A stretch of 64,000 bases of DNA, from the NCBI GenBank assembly GCA_036877525.1, contig JAZGTH010000002.1, forward strand, positions 12,273,501 to 12,337,500, given 5' to 3'. The DNA comes from Chromobotia macracanthus (lineage: Eukaryota > Chordata > Actinopteri > Cypriniformes > Botiidae). Positions 1 through 10,807 of this stretch are shown piece by piece. Every line of letters starts with the position of its first letter. Within the stretch, counting starts at the first letter, position 1. The notes under the pieces were generated by a model that saw only the letters and a list, made by a program, of their open reading frames with translations, was not told the origin of the DNA and did no database searches. The position numbers and the translations under genes were made by a program.

Positions 1-49
1 CATTACACAAGCACCATAATACAGAGGTCCAAAACTCTTTTGGGGTGTT

Positions 50-347
50 TTAAAGGCAAAGTTGACCCGAAAATGGAAATTCTGCTATTATTTGTTCATC
101 CGTATGTTGTTCCAAACCTGTGTGACTTTTTTCTTCCTTGAATCAAAACATACATTTTTAAAAGCTGACTGAAGCTCTCAAGCTCCAAACAGCACCATAA
201 GTATCATTTAAGTCATGTTTATGAATTGTGCATTATTTCAAAGCCATATGATACACTTTTTGTGAAGAACAGATGGGTTTATCAGGTTTAGAATGACATG
301 AGGGTGAGAAAATATTTTGAATTTTTGGTGTACTGTTCCTTTAAATG
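50..347. mobile_element. TTCACCC-family short inverted-repeat element in a ski intron
   Basis: The left end is a degenerate 'aaaggcaaagttgacccgaaaatg', followed by gttccaaacctgtgtgactttt. The right end mirrors it with gtttagaatgacatgagggtga and tgtactgttcctttaaa. This matches the very common cyprinid repeat whose ends read TTAAAGGGATAGTTCACCCA. It lacks coding capacity and is non-autonomous. Confidence 0.75.
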
Positions 348-429
348 TGTAGGTCTCTGCATCATTTGTGATTTATGACTATCACTGTAAATCATGGTCT
401 GTTCGCTCACCTCCCAATGTCTCCCACAG

Positions 430-707
430 CTTTTACAATTACAAGAGTCTGGAGAGTGCTGTGGCCCCCAACGTCGCCCTGACGCCCCTCCAGAAAGGGG
501 GGCAGGCATCTCCCTCCGCCCCCAGCACCTCGCACCCTCACGGTGCAGAAAGTGAAGGTGCCAGCCGCGGGAGAAAGAGGAGACTGACAGGCGAGACTCA
601 CCCCAGCCCACAGCCGTGCCCCTCGGCCACTGCCGTTAAGCCGCTGCCGCCCTCTCAGGAGGAGCGAGACTCTGACGTAGAGGTGGAAGTGGAGAGCCGT
701 GAAGAAT
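430..707 (+). CDS. ski: ski exon, fourth from last
   Basis: The acceptor is ctcccacag at 421-429 and the donor is AAT|gtaagt at 708. The exon enters in phase 2, completing a Ser codon, and leaves in phase 1 with a T that joins TC of the next exon to make Phe. It encodes a low-complexity Pro/Ser/Gly linker with a basic RGRKRRL patch (a possible nuclear localisation signal, inferred) and ends in the acidic repeat EVEVESREE. The open frame running upstream to 368 is intron read-through and was not used. Confidence 0.93.
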
Positions 708-3700
708 GTAAGTGAAGGGACTGTACCAACTTATTAGAAGAATGTTCTGGATTCAAAACAGGTTCTAATCTCTAGTTACAGCATCTGTCCCATGATGTCA
801 ATAACCTTAAAAAAAACACAGACTCCTTTGTGTTTACAGTAACAAATGTATAACGCATTCCACTAAAATAAAACTAGTGTGATAAAATCACTTACTAGCC
901 GTGTGAAGTTACAGTATGTGCAGTCATCTACTCTTATTACAACCAGGTAAAGCTGGTAATTCAGGTAAACATACATTTAAACTGCTATATGGATGATTAA
1001 GACTGCTTTACACAACAAGGTGTATAAGTACACAACAAAATTAAAACCTTGTGCCTTGCTTTGTAGTCTTCTACTGTAAATTTGTAATATGTTACTGTAA
1101 ATATAATGTGCTTGTTTTTTATTGTCTGTAATACTGCAGTATGTCAATAGAGGTTAACTTAAGGTATTAAGAACGTTCTTGTAATTAGGGCACTTGTTGG
1201 AGGGGGAACTGAAACATCTGATTATGCCGCTGATTTAAATACATTAGGATCGAGTTCACACTTCATTTTTCACACAGTTTATTATCAGTCAACCTTGAGC
1301 GCTCTGGAGTGAAGTGGATTAGAACTCTTAAAGCTCTTGTGTGAACGCGGCAGAAAATCAATAACGTTTCTGTCCTTCCTGATTCCACACGGCTCATTGT
1401 AAAGGACGACTTGTGTGGTTTACAGGTGCTTAAGAAAAGTGATCCTACTGCTGCTGAAATACAAACCAGTGAAGCTTAACCAGTCTGTTCCTCCAATCAG
1501 AACCTCAGATAACCACTTACACTTTCTCTTCTCCACATTTTATTCCAGTCACATCCTCCCTTTCATCTCTCTCATCTCCATCCTTTACATCCTCGAGCTC
1601 CGCTAAAGACTTGAGCTCTCCCTCTGGCCCCGGAGCCACTGTTCCAGCGGTCCTGACGCCAGCCAGCATGGCCCCTGAGGGCCCCTTGGTATCTGCAGCA
1701 GAGGGACACGGCATGACTAACCTGGAGTCAGAGCTGGAGACATTAAGGCAGGCGTTGGACAACGGTCTGGACTCCAAAGAGTCGAAGGAGAAGTTTCTGC
1801 ATGAGATTGTGAAGATGAGGGTCAAACAGGAAGAGAAACTAGGATCTGCTTTGCAGGCCAAACGAAGCCTTCAGCAGGTACACACACACACACACACACA
1901 TTTCTATGCTTTGTGGGGACTTTACATAATGACTTATACTGTACAAGCATTTTTTTGCATTTGTACATTTTCAAAAAAATTATCATTTAGTATGTTTGAT
2001 AAATAGTTTCCCTCGTGGGAACCAGACAATGTAGGTGTGTGTGACTTTTACCAAAACTTTTGGTCCCCTCAATGGTAGAAAAACAAGACCATACACACAC
2101 ACTCTTACATTATACTGTACAGCCTGTACTGTGCAAGAAAATAAATGCCTGATCCAAAAAATATTGAAAAGTACAATTACATTTATGCATTTGGTTGACG
2201 CTTTCATCCAAAGCGACTTACAGCGTGTTTGGGGTATACAGTTTTAATCAGTACATGTGCTCCCCTGTGAATCAAACCCACAACCTTTGCGTTGCTAACG
2301 TAATGCTCTACCAGCTGAGCTACAGGAACAGTACATGTACATGAGCTACATGTACAAGTACATGCCTATACAAGTACATGCCTGATATCAGTATGCAGTA
2401 AGAGTAAAAGCTGAGACCGCTTGTGTGTTAGCTCACTGCGTCAGCAGCGCAAAAGTTTGTGGGTTTGATTCCAAGATTATACACATACTGATACATTGTA
2501 TACTGTGAATGTACTGTAAGTCACTTTGGATAAAAGTGTTTGCCAAATGTATAACTGTAAATGTAGATTTGATCATCAGAGTCAGATGCTAATACCGGTG
2601 GTGAACAGGGCATGAGCGAGTGATCATCAGTTCCTCTTTCCTGTCCCCACAGGAGCTGGAGTTTCTGCGAGTCGCCAAGAAAGAGAAACTCCGCGAGGCG
2701 ACTGAGGCTAAAAGAAATCTGCGCAAGGAAATCGAGCGCCTGCGCGCCGAAAGCGAGAGGAAGATGAGGGAGGCGAACGAGTCGCGCATACGTCTGAAGA
2801 GAGAGCTGGAGCAGGCCAGACAGCTGCGAGTGTGTGACAAGGGCTGTGAGGCCGGCCGCCTGCGAGCCAAGTACTCCGCGCAGGTGGGATCAAGCACATT
2901 CTGTTCAGTTTTATCTCTAGCGCATTGCACAATTCTGCGTTGTGCTTTACACAACTTGCATTTAAATGCATTTAAGAGCAAAACTGCAGAGATGTAAGAA
3001 AAACAGTGTAGAACATTTTGGAAAACAGGAAAAACTTGATTTTACATTATTAAAAAATCTGCGAAAATATCTGTAAAAACATCCACACACATTCAGAATA
3101 AAGCAAACAAAAATGTGCTGGTAACCGATCTTTGCATTAAAAATGTACAGCAAGTGGCTTTGGATAATTAAGCATTTGGCGGACGAAAAGTAATCTACAT
3201 TGTGTATGCAAGGACGCATGCAACATGACACCCCACCCATACACATTCAGCTAAGCTCTCAGACTGGGTGTGGCCCTGCAAATCTGATGTGAGATACGTT
3301 TCATTTCTCAGAAGGAAATTGGGTTACTTCCTTTCAGGGAGGTGTGCTTCAGACTAAACAAGAAGAGAGAGACAGCACTGAGATGTTTGTCTGGCGATGT
3401 TTGTGTGTGTGTGTCAGTGTTGAGGAAGCTACTATGAAACTGTAGCTTCCTGAACTACAGACTGCTTGTTATGTAAAAGAGACTTGCAAAAGTAGGTAAT
3501 AAGCTACAAAACAAGCTATTAGTAAAACAGCTTTTAGGCTGTTTAAGAGAGCAAACATATATTAAAATATATAACTCAGTATCAACAATATTCAAGAAGG
3601 GGGCAAATGTATCAGATGATATAATTCACTTTTAAAAAATCAGAGCAGTGTTATCTAACAAAAATGAGATCTTTATAATGCAACAAGCTAACATTTTTTG

Positions 3701-4117
3701 GTTATAAGAACATTTCCCTAACGTTTATATTAATGTAACAAAAAAGCATAAAATGCTTCTTTGCAAGTTCTAGGAACAGAGAGCGTGGTTCCCAGTTAGC
3801 GTGGTAACCATCGTACTTGAGCAGAGAAATACACTGGGAAATATACAGAGAAATACTAACAGACACGCATATGCTCTCATGCACCTTGTTAACATCATGT
3901 CTATACGGTGTGTTTTCAGATTGAGGACCTGCAGGTGAAACTACAGCATGCAGAAGCGGATCGAGAGCAGCTGAGGGCCGATCTGATGCAGGAACGGGAG
4001 GCCAGGGAGCACCTGGAGAGAGTGGTCAAAGAGCTACAAGAGCAACTTTGGCCCAAAAACCCCAGCAAGAACGGCAAAGAACCGCCACCCCCACTCGCCA
4101 AAGACTCCAACAACTAA
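430..4117 (+). CDS. ski: SKI proto-oncogene homologue, last four coding exons (partial)
   Basis: SKI is a nuclear co-repressor that binds SMAD2/3/4 and recruits NCoR/HDAC to dampen TGF-beta signalling (known for the family). The sequence shows exons 430-707, 1549-1877, 2653-2883 and 3920-4117, joined in phase 2/1/0/0, giving 344 residues plus the last base of a split Ser codon, ending at TAA 4115-4117. Recognisable blocks are KSLESAVAPNVAL, the acidic DSDVEVEVESREE, the KEKFLHEIVKMRVKQEEKL helix start, ELEFLRVAKKEKLREATEAK, VCDKGCEAGRLRAKYSAQ and LQVKLQHAEADREQLRADL, in the same order as in vertebrate SKI. This is the C-terminal coiled-coil dimerisation half; the DHD/SKI and SAND-like domains lie upstream of the window. 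I prefer SKI over SKIL (SnoN) because of the near-identity of the CDKGCEAGRLRAKYSAQ and LQHAEADREQLRAD stretches to SKI. Which fish paralogue (skia or skib) cannot be decided here. Confidence 0.95.
708..1548 (+). other. ski intron, no recognised feature
   Basis: This 841-bp intron lies between the exons ending at 707 and starting at 1549. It is AT-rich. The stretch 1240-1400 is moderately GC-rich and may derive from an old repeat, but I could not pair it with another copy in the window. Confidence 0.6.
1549..1877 (+). CDS. ski: ski exon, third from last (start of coiled coil)
   Basis: The acceptor is tattccag at 1541-1548 and the donor is CAG|gtacac at 1878. With the carried-over T the exon reads FTSSLSSLSSPSFTSSSSAK, a serine-rich tract typical of SKI, then a Pro/Ala linker, then the start of the coiled coil (LESELETLRQALDNGLDSKE, KEKFLHEIVKMRVKQEEKL). 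An ATG at 1611 is in another frame and is not a start. The donor departs from GTRAGT at positions +4 and +5, and its GT runs straight into an (AC)11 tract. Confidence 0.94.
1878..2115 (+). repeat. CA-microsatellite-associated repeat in a ski intron
   Basis: (AC)11 at 1880-1901 is followed by ctttgtggggactttacata, a central T-rich part, and gtttccctcgtgggaaccag. Related sequence reappears near 14580-14870 and 18210-18600, so this is a dispersed repeat that carries its own CA tract, not a simple microsatellite. Confidence 0.65.
2179..2330 (-). mobile_element. DANA-like tRNA-derived SINE
   Basis: On the minus strand it starts ttcctgtagctcagctggta (A box), then ggttgtgggtttgattcac (B box). It ends in the tail gtcgctttggatgaaagcgt and aaatgcataaatgt. 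It looks nearly full length and sits in the ski intron between exons 1549-1877 and 2653-2883. Confidence 0.85.
2422..2566 (+). mobile_element. DANA-like SINE, diverged
   Basis: The tRNA-like head is gtgtgttagctcactgcg with B box gtgggtttgattcc. The tail is gtcactttggataaaagtgt, then gccaaatgtataactgtaaa. It lies in opposite orientation to the SINE at 2179-2330, so the two could pair in the pre-mRNA. Confidence 0.75.
2653..2883 (+). CDS. ski: ski exon, second from last (coiled coil)
   Basis: The acceptor is ctgtccccacag ending at 2652 and the donor is CAG|gtggga at 2884. The exon has 231 nt and 77 codons, phase 0 at both ends, so skipping it would keep the frame. The product is a highly charged coiled coil opening with ELEFLRVAKKEKLREATEAK and closing with RVCDKGCEAGRLRAKYSAQ. 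This is the most conserved part of the SKI C-terminus and drives homo- and hetero-dimerisation with SKIL (known for the family). Confidence 0.96.
3147..3197 (+). mobile_element. DANA-like SINE tail fragment
   Basis: Only the 3' part remains: agtggctttggataattaag, then catttggcggacgaaaagta. It lies in the last ski intron. Confidence 0.5.
3685..3803 (-). mobile_element. CAGCTAAC element, internally deleted copy in the last ski intron
   Basis: It begins aagctaacattttttggtta and taagaacatttccctaac, jumps to agttctaggaac, and ends gttcccagttagc. Both ends of the family are present but most of the middle is missing. Confidence 0.5.
3920..4117 (+). CDS. ski: ski terminal coding exon
   Basis: The acceptor is tgttttcag at 3911-3919. 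The exon gives 65 residues from IEDLQVKLQHAEADREQLRA to the stop at 4115-4117. The coiled coil continues through EAREHLERVVKELQEQLWP and is followed by a short divergent Pro/Lys-rich tail (KNPSKNGKEPPPPLAKDSNN). The tail region is variable among SKI proteins, so its difference from mammals is expected. Confidence 0.95.
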   Translation: MEDLQVKLQHAEADREQLRADLMQEREAREHLERVVKELQEQLWPKNPSKNGKEPPPPLAKDSNN

Positions 4118-4439
4118 TCCTTGTCTCTTGACTCCGCCCAATCCATATCAACACCGCCCTGATTGACAGCACCTGCCACCCAATCATGTCAGCTAGCATG
4201 CGGGTGAACCCCGCCCAACCTGTTCCTAGCCAGTGCAAAACTGAAGCAAATCTGAGCTATTCTGGAACTTTTGTTGAGGGTAATTGACTTGAGACACAAA
4301 ATGTTACACTGAGAGCACTGAAATGCATCGAACCTCCGACCAGACACGAAAAGGAAAACAAAAATGCAAAATCTTGATTTGGAAAGGAAAAAGCCAACAG
4401 CACAAAAGCTAACGGTGCCTGAAACTGAATACATTTATA

Positions 4440-4445
4440 AATAAA
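4440..4445 (+). terminator. proximal poly(A) signal of ski
   Basis: AATAAA lies 323 bases after the stop codon and is followed by a T-rich stretch (gacttttttatc). This is the first canonical signal after the coding region. Confidence 0.6.
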
Positions 4446-7400
4446 GACTTTTTTATCATAAATTGATGATGATGAGAAATTTTACACAGCGGTTCATAAG
4501 ATGACCTTCAGGGCATGCTGTCTGTCCCCAATGAGAAAAGACTCAATATTCCTCCCAAAAATGTACATGTTGAAAAAGAGAATGAAATCCCTCTTATATC
4601 ACGCTGGTTAAAAGAAGCCCTCGTTAGACATGGAGACAAACAGACACGTACAGAAAGGTATCGATGGTGGAGAGATACTGGAGAGGAGAGCACTGAAGGG
4701 CTGTGGAGAGACAGATGTGGAGAAGTACAGCTCTGTGGAAAGGGGAGAGATATTTGTACTCAAGTGTTACGATCAACTCAGACGAACTTTTGTTTACTGG
4801 TAAACAAATCTTCCCCCCTTAGCTGGGATTAACACATGTACGCGCACACCCAAACATTTGATGTCACTTTGTGTGCGTTGATGGTCAGACCTGGCAACGT
4901 ATTGTAAGAACATGCGCTTAGCGATGAGTTTGGTGTCTGTGTGGAACCAGAGATTTGTGGCTCCTTTTCTCTGTTAGATATGTGGGGGTTTGTATTTGTT
5001 CTCGTTGTAGCCACAGCCGTCTCTCACACACACACAGAGTACAGTGCTTTCCCGTGGGCAGAGGTGCAGTGAATTGGCCCAGCTGATAGTGGGCGGCCAT
5101 TTTAGGAAGAAAACAAACGCAAAAAACGATTCGGCTTCTAGGGCTGGAGGTGTCATGTGATCAAGAACCACAAATTGTTCTTTTTAAGTAAATTAAAATA
5201 TGTAAATATCATAAAAATATGATTTCTTTTCGCTTTGTTTATAATGAATCGCACTTTGTCGTTACAAAATACTGTCTAAACGCATTACGCTCCCACACTC
5301 TCCCACACATTTATCTCAGAGAGTTTAGTATTCCTAAGTATAAAATCGAAATAAACGTTTTTTTGTTAATTATATGCAGTTCTAATAAATGCAATGTAAT
5401 CATGTGTTTAAGACAAACTATTGTAAATAAAACACAAGAATTTAAAAGAGAAAAAGGTTTTACCTGCTTGCTTGCCGAAAACGTGGACGGATCCCACAGA
5501 ACTGTCCGCCCGATCCGACTTTAATTCCACATTTATCATAGTTATCGATATATGAGTATAATCGTTGCTAAAGTGTTATTGTTACTGTTCTGGATTCCTA
5601 CGTGTTTTGAACGGTTCCGAATCAAATTAAAACCGTGCAGAACGAAGAGGCGTCAAACACACATCCAGCAAAGGGAGTTTAAATAACAATGCAGGTGCTT
5701 CTCTTGGCTAAAATATGTTGTGCTGTGAGCTAGAGCGAATTACTGTGTACAAACGAGATGAGAACGAACTTTAGCTGGTTTAGTAAATGTTTAAACGCTC
5801 ACAAACTTAGCTGAGACATATATTTTATACGTGATTTATATACATTGGGTACAATGCAATCAGAATGTACGTAACGTTTTGGCTCTTTCATTTCGTCGTT
5901 CTTGTTGTTATAACAAACGTTTTTTCCGATTATGTGAATATTTTATTGCTTGTCTTACGTTCCTTCTTTCAATAGCAAGCTTTGTAATTTCTTTCATATG
6001 CATGGAATTTTAAGAAAAAGTCTGCCATTCATATATTCATTGTTGGGCATTAAAACTGTATTTGTAATTTTTTTATTGTGTTATGCAATATAAAGCTATT
6101 TTAGTCTTTTCTTAACAAAAAGGAAAACAAACCCTCTTAAACATAAATTTCAAAGTTGAAGAACTCTTAAAAACAACACAAACATACACAATTGACCGGC
6201 ATTACTCTTGAGCTAAATACAAACCTTATGTGCATATGTAATGCTGGACACCCTCAAGTGCCTGTTTTTTGGCCCTTGGGGTTCCAGAGGGGCCTGTTTC
6301 CATGCTGGCCTGCTGTAAGTTGCATTGACCTGCTTCAGACTGCAGTCAGGTGGCCAGAGCGGGCCAGCCCATTTGCACTGTCACCCCCGTTTTGCCAGAA
6401 TGAACTTGACTATCATTGCTTAAGGGCAAGCCACAGCTTATTTGATAGGTTTTAATGCCAGTTTGTCAGTATTCCTTTGACATTTTCTTTAAAAAAATGA
6501 ACGAATAAACAAGATGCATAGCAGAATGTAATGCTCCAATTGCCACTGGTAAAGAAGAATTTAAATCTTACAGTAAGATAGCTTTCAAATGTACGTCGAT
6601 AAATAAACTCTTCTCTGTTTTTAAAAAATAAAATATATTTAAGAGAAGGTTACTTTTGCTATAGATGTAAAAAGAGCTGTTGAAATGATTTAGCTACCAT
6701 TTTGGTAAAGATATTAAACGGGGTCTAAAAGAAGCGCAGCATCTTAAACAACAGTAGCGAGAGATTGTGCGTTTATATAAAACAAGCGTTTAAAAAATTC
6801 AGATGAGGTTGTTTTGTAGTTGTTTTTACACGCAAATTGATACGTGTAGTTTACTTTGTTCACAGTTTTCTATGAATAAAAGGGAGACAATGTTCACAAG
6901 AGGCTCCTTCGCTCCCAATATTATATGAAAAATGTGGATGTTTTTCTAAAAGAGCCATTTTTTGCTAACAAAAGAAGCTACAATACAGCAATAACAACAT
7001 CACTGATTATTGAGCAGAATTATCCAGTTTGATGGTATAATACAATTTCACCCATGTATATAGCTGGTTTCTTTTTATTTTACAACAACTGTATCATAAA
7101 TGTATATTTGTGTTTCTTTTTCTTTTTTTTCCAGAATGAGAAAAACCTTACATAATGGTTGTTATATTTTACGTTGTGTTTTTAAAAACGAAAAGAAAAT
7201 GTTTTAAAAACAATACCTTTAAATGTTGTATTCCCAATGCAAACCTGTTCACAACTTTATTCTCCATTTTTTTGTGCTATAAAAAACGATAACAATGTTC
7301 AGTCGAACCTTTATGATAAATGCATTTCTCAGTTATCAATGTTTTTCGTTAAAAACTAAATATCAAATATATCAATTCTGGTTGAATCAGACATCCGCAT

Positions 7401-7707
7401 TCTTGTTTTAACAATCTGTTCTTTATTCCATCCTGATATATATCGTCTTAGCCCTTCACTGCTGCTATAACAATATACTATAAACTTTGCAACTCTTGAA
7501 ATTATTTTTATGTAAGAGATTAATGTACGCTTTCTTCTACCAACGCAGCTTATACAGTTTGATCTGGCCAATTTCTCCCTCTTAGATCTTCTTAGACTCT
7601 TCACAAGGACTATATAATGTAAGATAGACAGCTCTATGAGACTAGAGTTGATAGTTGGCTTATATACTGCAGCGTCAGGATGTACAGTGTATAGACCCAT
7701 AATCAAA

Positions 7708-7713
7708 AATAAA
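7708..7713 (+). terminator. candidate distal poly(A) signal of ski
   Basis: AATAAA is followed within 30 bases by GT/T-rich DNA (gttgtttgtcc, then tttgtttcgtttgtc), a good downstream element. It comes just before the first repeat-derived sequence downstream of the gene, at about 7840. Confidence 0.45.
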
Positions 7714-7844
7714 GTTGTTTGTCCAGATGCCGTTTGTTTCGTTTGTCATTTCTGTTGCAGTGAAAAAGAAAAACAGAAGCAAACAATGAAGCAAATAATG
7801 TATCTACGTAATATGCGTTTGGTGCTGAGTGTCCCATGGTTTTT

Positions 7845-8100
7845 AAGGAATCAAAAATTAAAGTTCCTCCATCATTTACTCACCCTCATGTCATTCCAAT
7901 TCTGTATGACTTTATAGCTTCTAAGAAAAACCAAAGAATATTTTTTGATGTACATTTTTTGTCCATTGTATGGACAAAAAACCACTGAGACATTTCTGAA
8001 AACATTTGTGTTTCACAGAAAAAAGTCATACAGGTTTGGAATGACGTGGGTGAGTAAATGAGGGGAACATTTGCATTTTTGGGTGAACTATCCCTTTTAG
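7845..8100. mobile_element. TTCACCC-family short inverted-repeat element
   Basis: The left part has atcatttactcaccctcatg and gtcattccaattctgtatga. The right part has the mirror catacaggtttggaatgacg, then gtgagtaaatg and gggtgaactatccctttta. It marks the transition from unique ski-proximal DNA to repeat-rich DNA. Confidence 0.8.
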
Positions 8101-8346
8101 ACATGACTTCAGCGATTATGACTTTAAAGCATATTTTCATGTCCTTCCGTCTCTCATACAGATTTATGTTAACAAAGCCAAACTGCAATACAATGTAAGA
8201 AAAAATCTTTTGTTCAGATTACATTTATAGAGCATTGTGTTTGCAGTATTGTATAGTTTCCTTTCATGATACAAACATACAAAACAGTATATAAGTTACA
8301 TGTAAGTGTCTGAAACAAGACATTGTATCAATGCAATTAATATCTC

Positions 8347-8622
8347 CCCAGCTAAAAGGGAACATTCTCAGAATGATGGCTAAGCGTTCTTTCAAAGTTA
8401 TCAAAAAGCGTTCTTGTTTTTTTAACGTTATATATCATATATATCAAAAGCGTTATTATTTGTTAGTGGAACGTTTTAAAAACATTACAGAATTAAAATG
8501 TGTTTGAATAACAATCTTAAAACCAAGCAATAACAACATCTAAATAACATCTAAATAACATTCTGAATGTTTTGGTTACTTAATGGAAATGCTGGGGAAA
8601 CGTTTTTACAACCTAAAAGTGG
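8347..8622 (+). mobile_element. CAGCTAAC element, near complete
   Basis: It starts cccagctaaaagggaacatt and contains atatatcatatatatcaaaa and aacattacagaatta. It ends cgtttttacaacctaaaa with the last bases of the right terminus (gttagctggg) shortened. No flanking duplication was seen. Confidence 0.8.
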
Positions 8623-9458
8623 GTCAGGAAGCAGAGCAAAATTTAAATGGAGGTAATACCAGTCAAGAGGCTAAAATTATGAAAACGACCAAACCATTTT
8701 TTATTGTGACTTTACCTGTTTAAAATATGCAAATGAACTCATTACGTATGCAGGAAAATGGCAGTTAAAAGACCTGGTGAAGGTAATATAACCTCCTAAA
8801 ATTTCCATGTTTATACATTTTACCGGCTCTTAATTTACATGTTTGTGTAGTTGCAAAATGCTGAAATTGCAATTTAGGCTCATAAAACCTAAATTGTCTA
8901 TTAAAACACAGCAGTTTCATACAGTACAAAACAAATGAATTCAGCAGTAATATGTCACTTGATTAATGTAAATTGGCTAATATGGTTTGTGTTAAATTGC
9001 AGTCAGACCTCTGCCCTTTTTGTTTACAATAAAAGGAGTCAAACAGCATGCTGTTTTGACTAGACAGATGTTTCTTGTTGGAACGATAAATGCTGCTATA
9101 GAACAGCTGGGAGGAGTACAGAGTTTTTATAACGTGCCGTTGAACTGCAATGCCATTATTGGATCAGGGGACCTCAGGGGACCAGCACTAGTCGATTCCA
9201 GTTGACCCTCTTTGTGACTGGATGTCCGGGCTGGCAAACAGAATTACAGTGAGGACTAAGTATATGGGAAATGTAGTTCTTTTAATCTCCCTGGGGAATG
9301 ACTACAAACATGAAGTCAGTTCATTGGTTGGTCTCCTGTTCCAGATGCTACTGGGCCATAGGACAGATAAACAACATTTATACTCGAACCCACCCACACG
9401 TACACAAACAAACAGTTTAACTGTTTTCATTACACACACACAAAGGTTAGCCTCTTGA
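8623..9458. other. unique AT-rich stretch, no gene seen
   Basis: No element or exon could be recognised. The open frame 9020-9205 is not similar to any protein I know. Confidence 0.5.
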
Positions 9459-9950
9459 AGGGATAGTTCACCCAAAAATAAAAATTTTTATCATTATTTA
9501 CTCACTCTCATATTGTTCCAAAACTGTGGGACAAGGACGTTAGGTCACAATGTCAGTGACCGACGGCCTCAATCCCTAGTCACTTGCAGTGTATGAAAAA
9601 CTGGTAACATTGAAACAAATGTCAACTACCAGTCATTAGAGAACTAGTAGACTGTCTGCTTAGTATCTACTAACACTTTAATTTGATATTTACTTTGACA
9701 TTGACTGACTGCAAGTAATGTTTCAAGTACATGTCAACTAATTCCACTAACACCAATGAGAGTTAGTTAACATTATTTACTGTATTGTAAGTAACTTATA
9801 AAGTTACTTATAGTTAGTATGTCTAAAGTGGACAGTCAGAAAATAAAGTGTAACCATAATTTTTATTGTGTGTCACAAAAGAAAGAAAGCTTAATGGTTT
9901 AAAAGTGACTATATAAATGGCAGAATTTTAATTTTGGGGTGAACTATAAC
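9459..9950. mobile_element. TTCACCC-family element split by a nested element
   Basis: The left end (gaagggatagttcacccaaa) and right end (attttggggtgaactataac) are separated by about 265 bp, roughly 9592-9855. That insert starts ggtaacattg and ends aaaataaagtgtaacc, itself an inverted-repeat-type element of the common fish GGTAACACTTTATT kind. Confidence 0.65.
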
Positions 9951-10243
9951 TTTATTATCTGTTGCCCATTCTGAACAAATCAGCCCTACTGCTTTAAATC
10001 AGCCATGATTTACACATGAATACACTGTAAGAAAAACTTAAGATTTTAAATCCTAACTGGTATAACATAAAAAAATAGGTTCAGCAATGTTATTTCTTAT
10101 AAGTTACCTCAACTCCACAGCAGTCAAGATTACAAAGAGTAAGTTGAAATGTCTTGTGAAACCAAATTGATTAAACTTAAACATTTAAGGCAGAATTTTT
10201 TTTTTTACAGTGTACGTATAAGTTCAAGAACATGCACGGTTGT

Positions 10244-10379
10244 AATGAGTTCCTGTTGGTGCTAGCGACACAAAGATCCTGAGTTTGATTCTCACAGATT
10301 ACGTGTAGTGATAAAATGTATAACTTGAGTGCACAACAAGTTGCTTTGGATAAAGCTTCTGCCAAATGCATAAATGCAT
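10244..10379 (+). mobile_element. DANA-like SINE, 5'-truncated
   Basis: The B box region is gagtttgattctcacagatt. The tail is agttgctttggataaagctt, then ctgccaaatgcataaatgca. The A box is eroded. Confidence 0.75.
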
Positions 10380-10807
10380 GGTGTGATACATCAGACCTCA
10401 GTACACAAAAGACCTTATTCTGCCAAGTATTCAAAACCCTTGAGCTGATTACACAATGTGTTGTGGGTGGTACTGTGTTTAATACCAATAAAGCTAAGCT
10501 TTGATTTATACATACTAGTGCTGTGGTCTGGGTGGATCAGCTCCAAACGCGGCCATCTCCACATCTCAGGATGTTTTAACTGCTGTTGTTTGCCAACCCT
10601 CTTTAATAATACAGCCAGTCGTGAAATTCCAGGGAGAAAACCCATGTGTTCTCCGATGTTTCCATCACAAGCACCTTGCATAGATGGAGCTCATCCCTGT
10701 ACTGCAGAGCCAGGCCGTGATTGGTCCGCGGGGAGAGATCTGATCTACAGGAAGGTTTGTTAGGAGACAGGACCAGTACTCTGCAAATGTATTTAGAGAC
10801 AATTTAC

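Larger units (their letters stand above)
4118..7735 (+). other. ski: ski 3' untranslated region (proximal end sure, distal end proposed)
   Basis: The DNA following the ski stop is free of recognisable interspersed repeats until about 7.84 kb, unlike everything downstream. It becomes strongly AT-rich after 5160. One GC-richer island lies at about 6230-6460. Three UGUANAUA Pumilio-type sites occur at 5201, 5422 and 7055. Mammalian SKI has a 3' UTR of roughly this size (recalled, not checked), so use of the distal poly(A) signal at 7708 is plausible. No open frame here looks coding. Confidence 0.5.

Noticed and set aside
368..429. ATG and open frame upstream of the first ski exon in the window
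   Set aside because: A clear acceptor (ctcccacag) ends at 429, and similarity to SKI begins exactly there.
1611..2006. ATG at 1611 as a possible internal start for ski
   Set aside because: It is out of frame with the upstream part of the exon as spliced, which reads the SKI serine tract in the joined frame, and its frame runs past the splice donor into the CA repeat.
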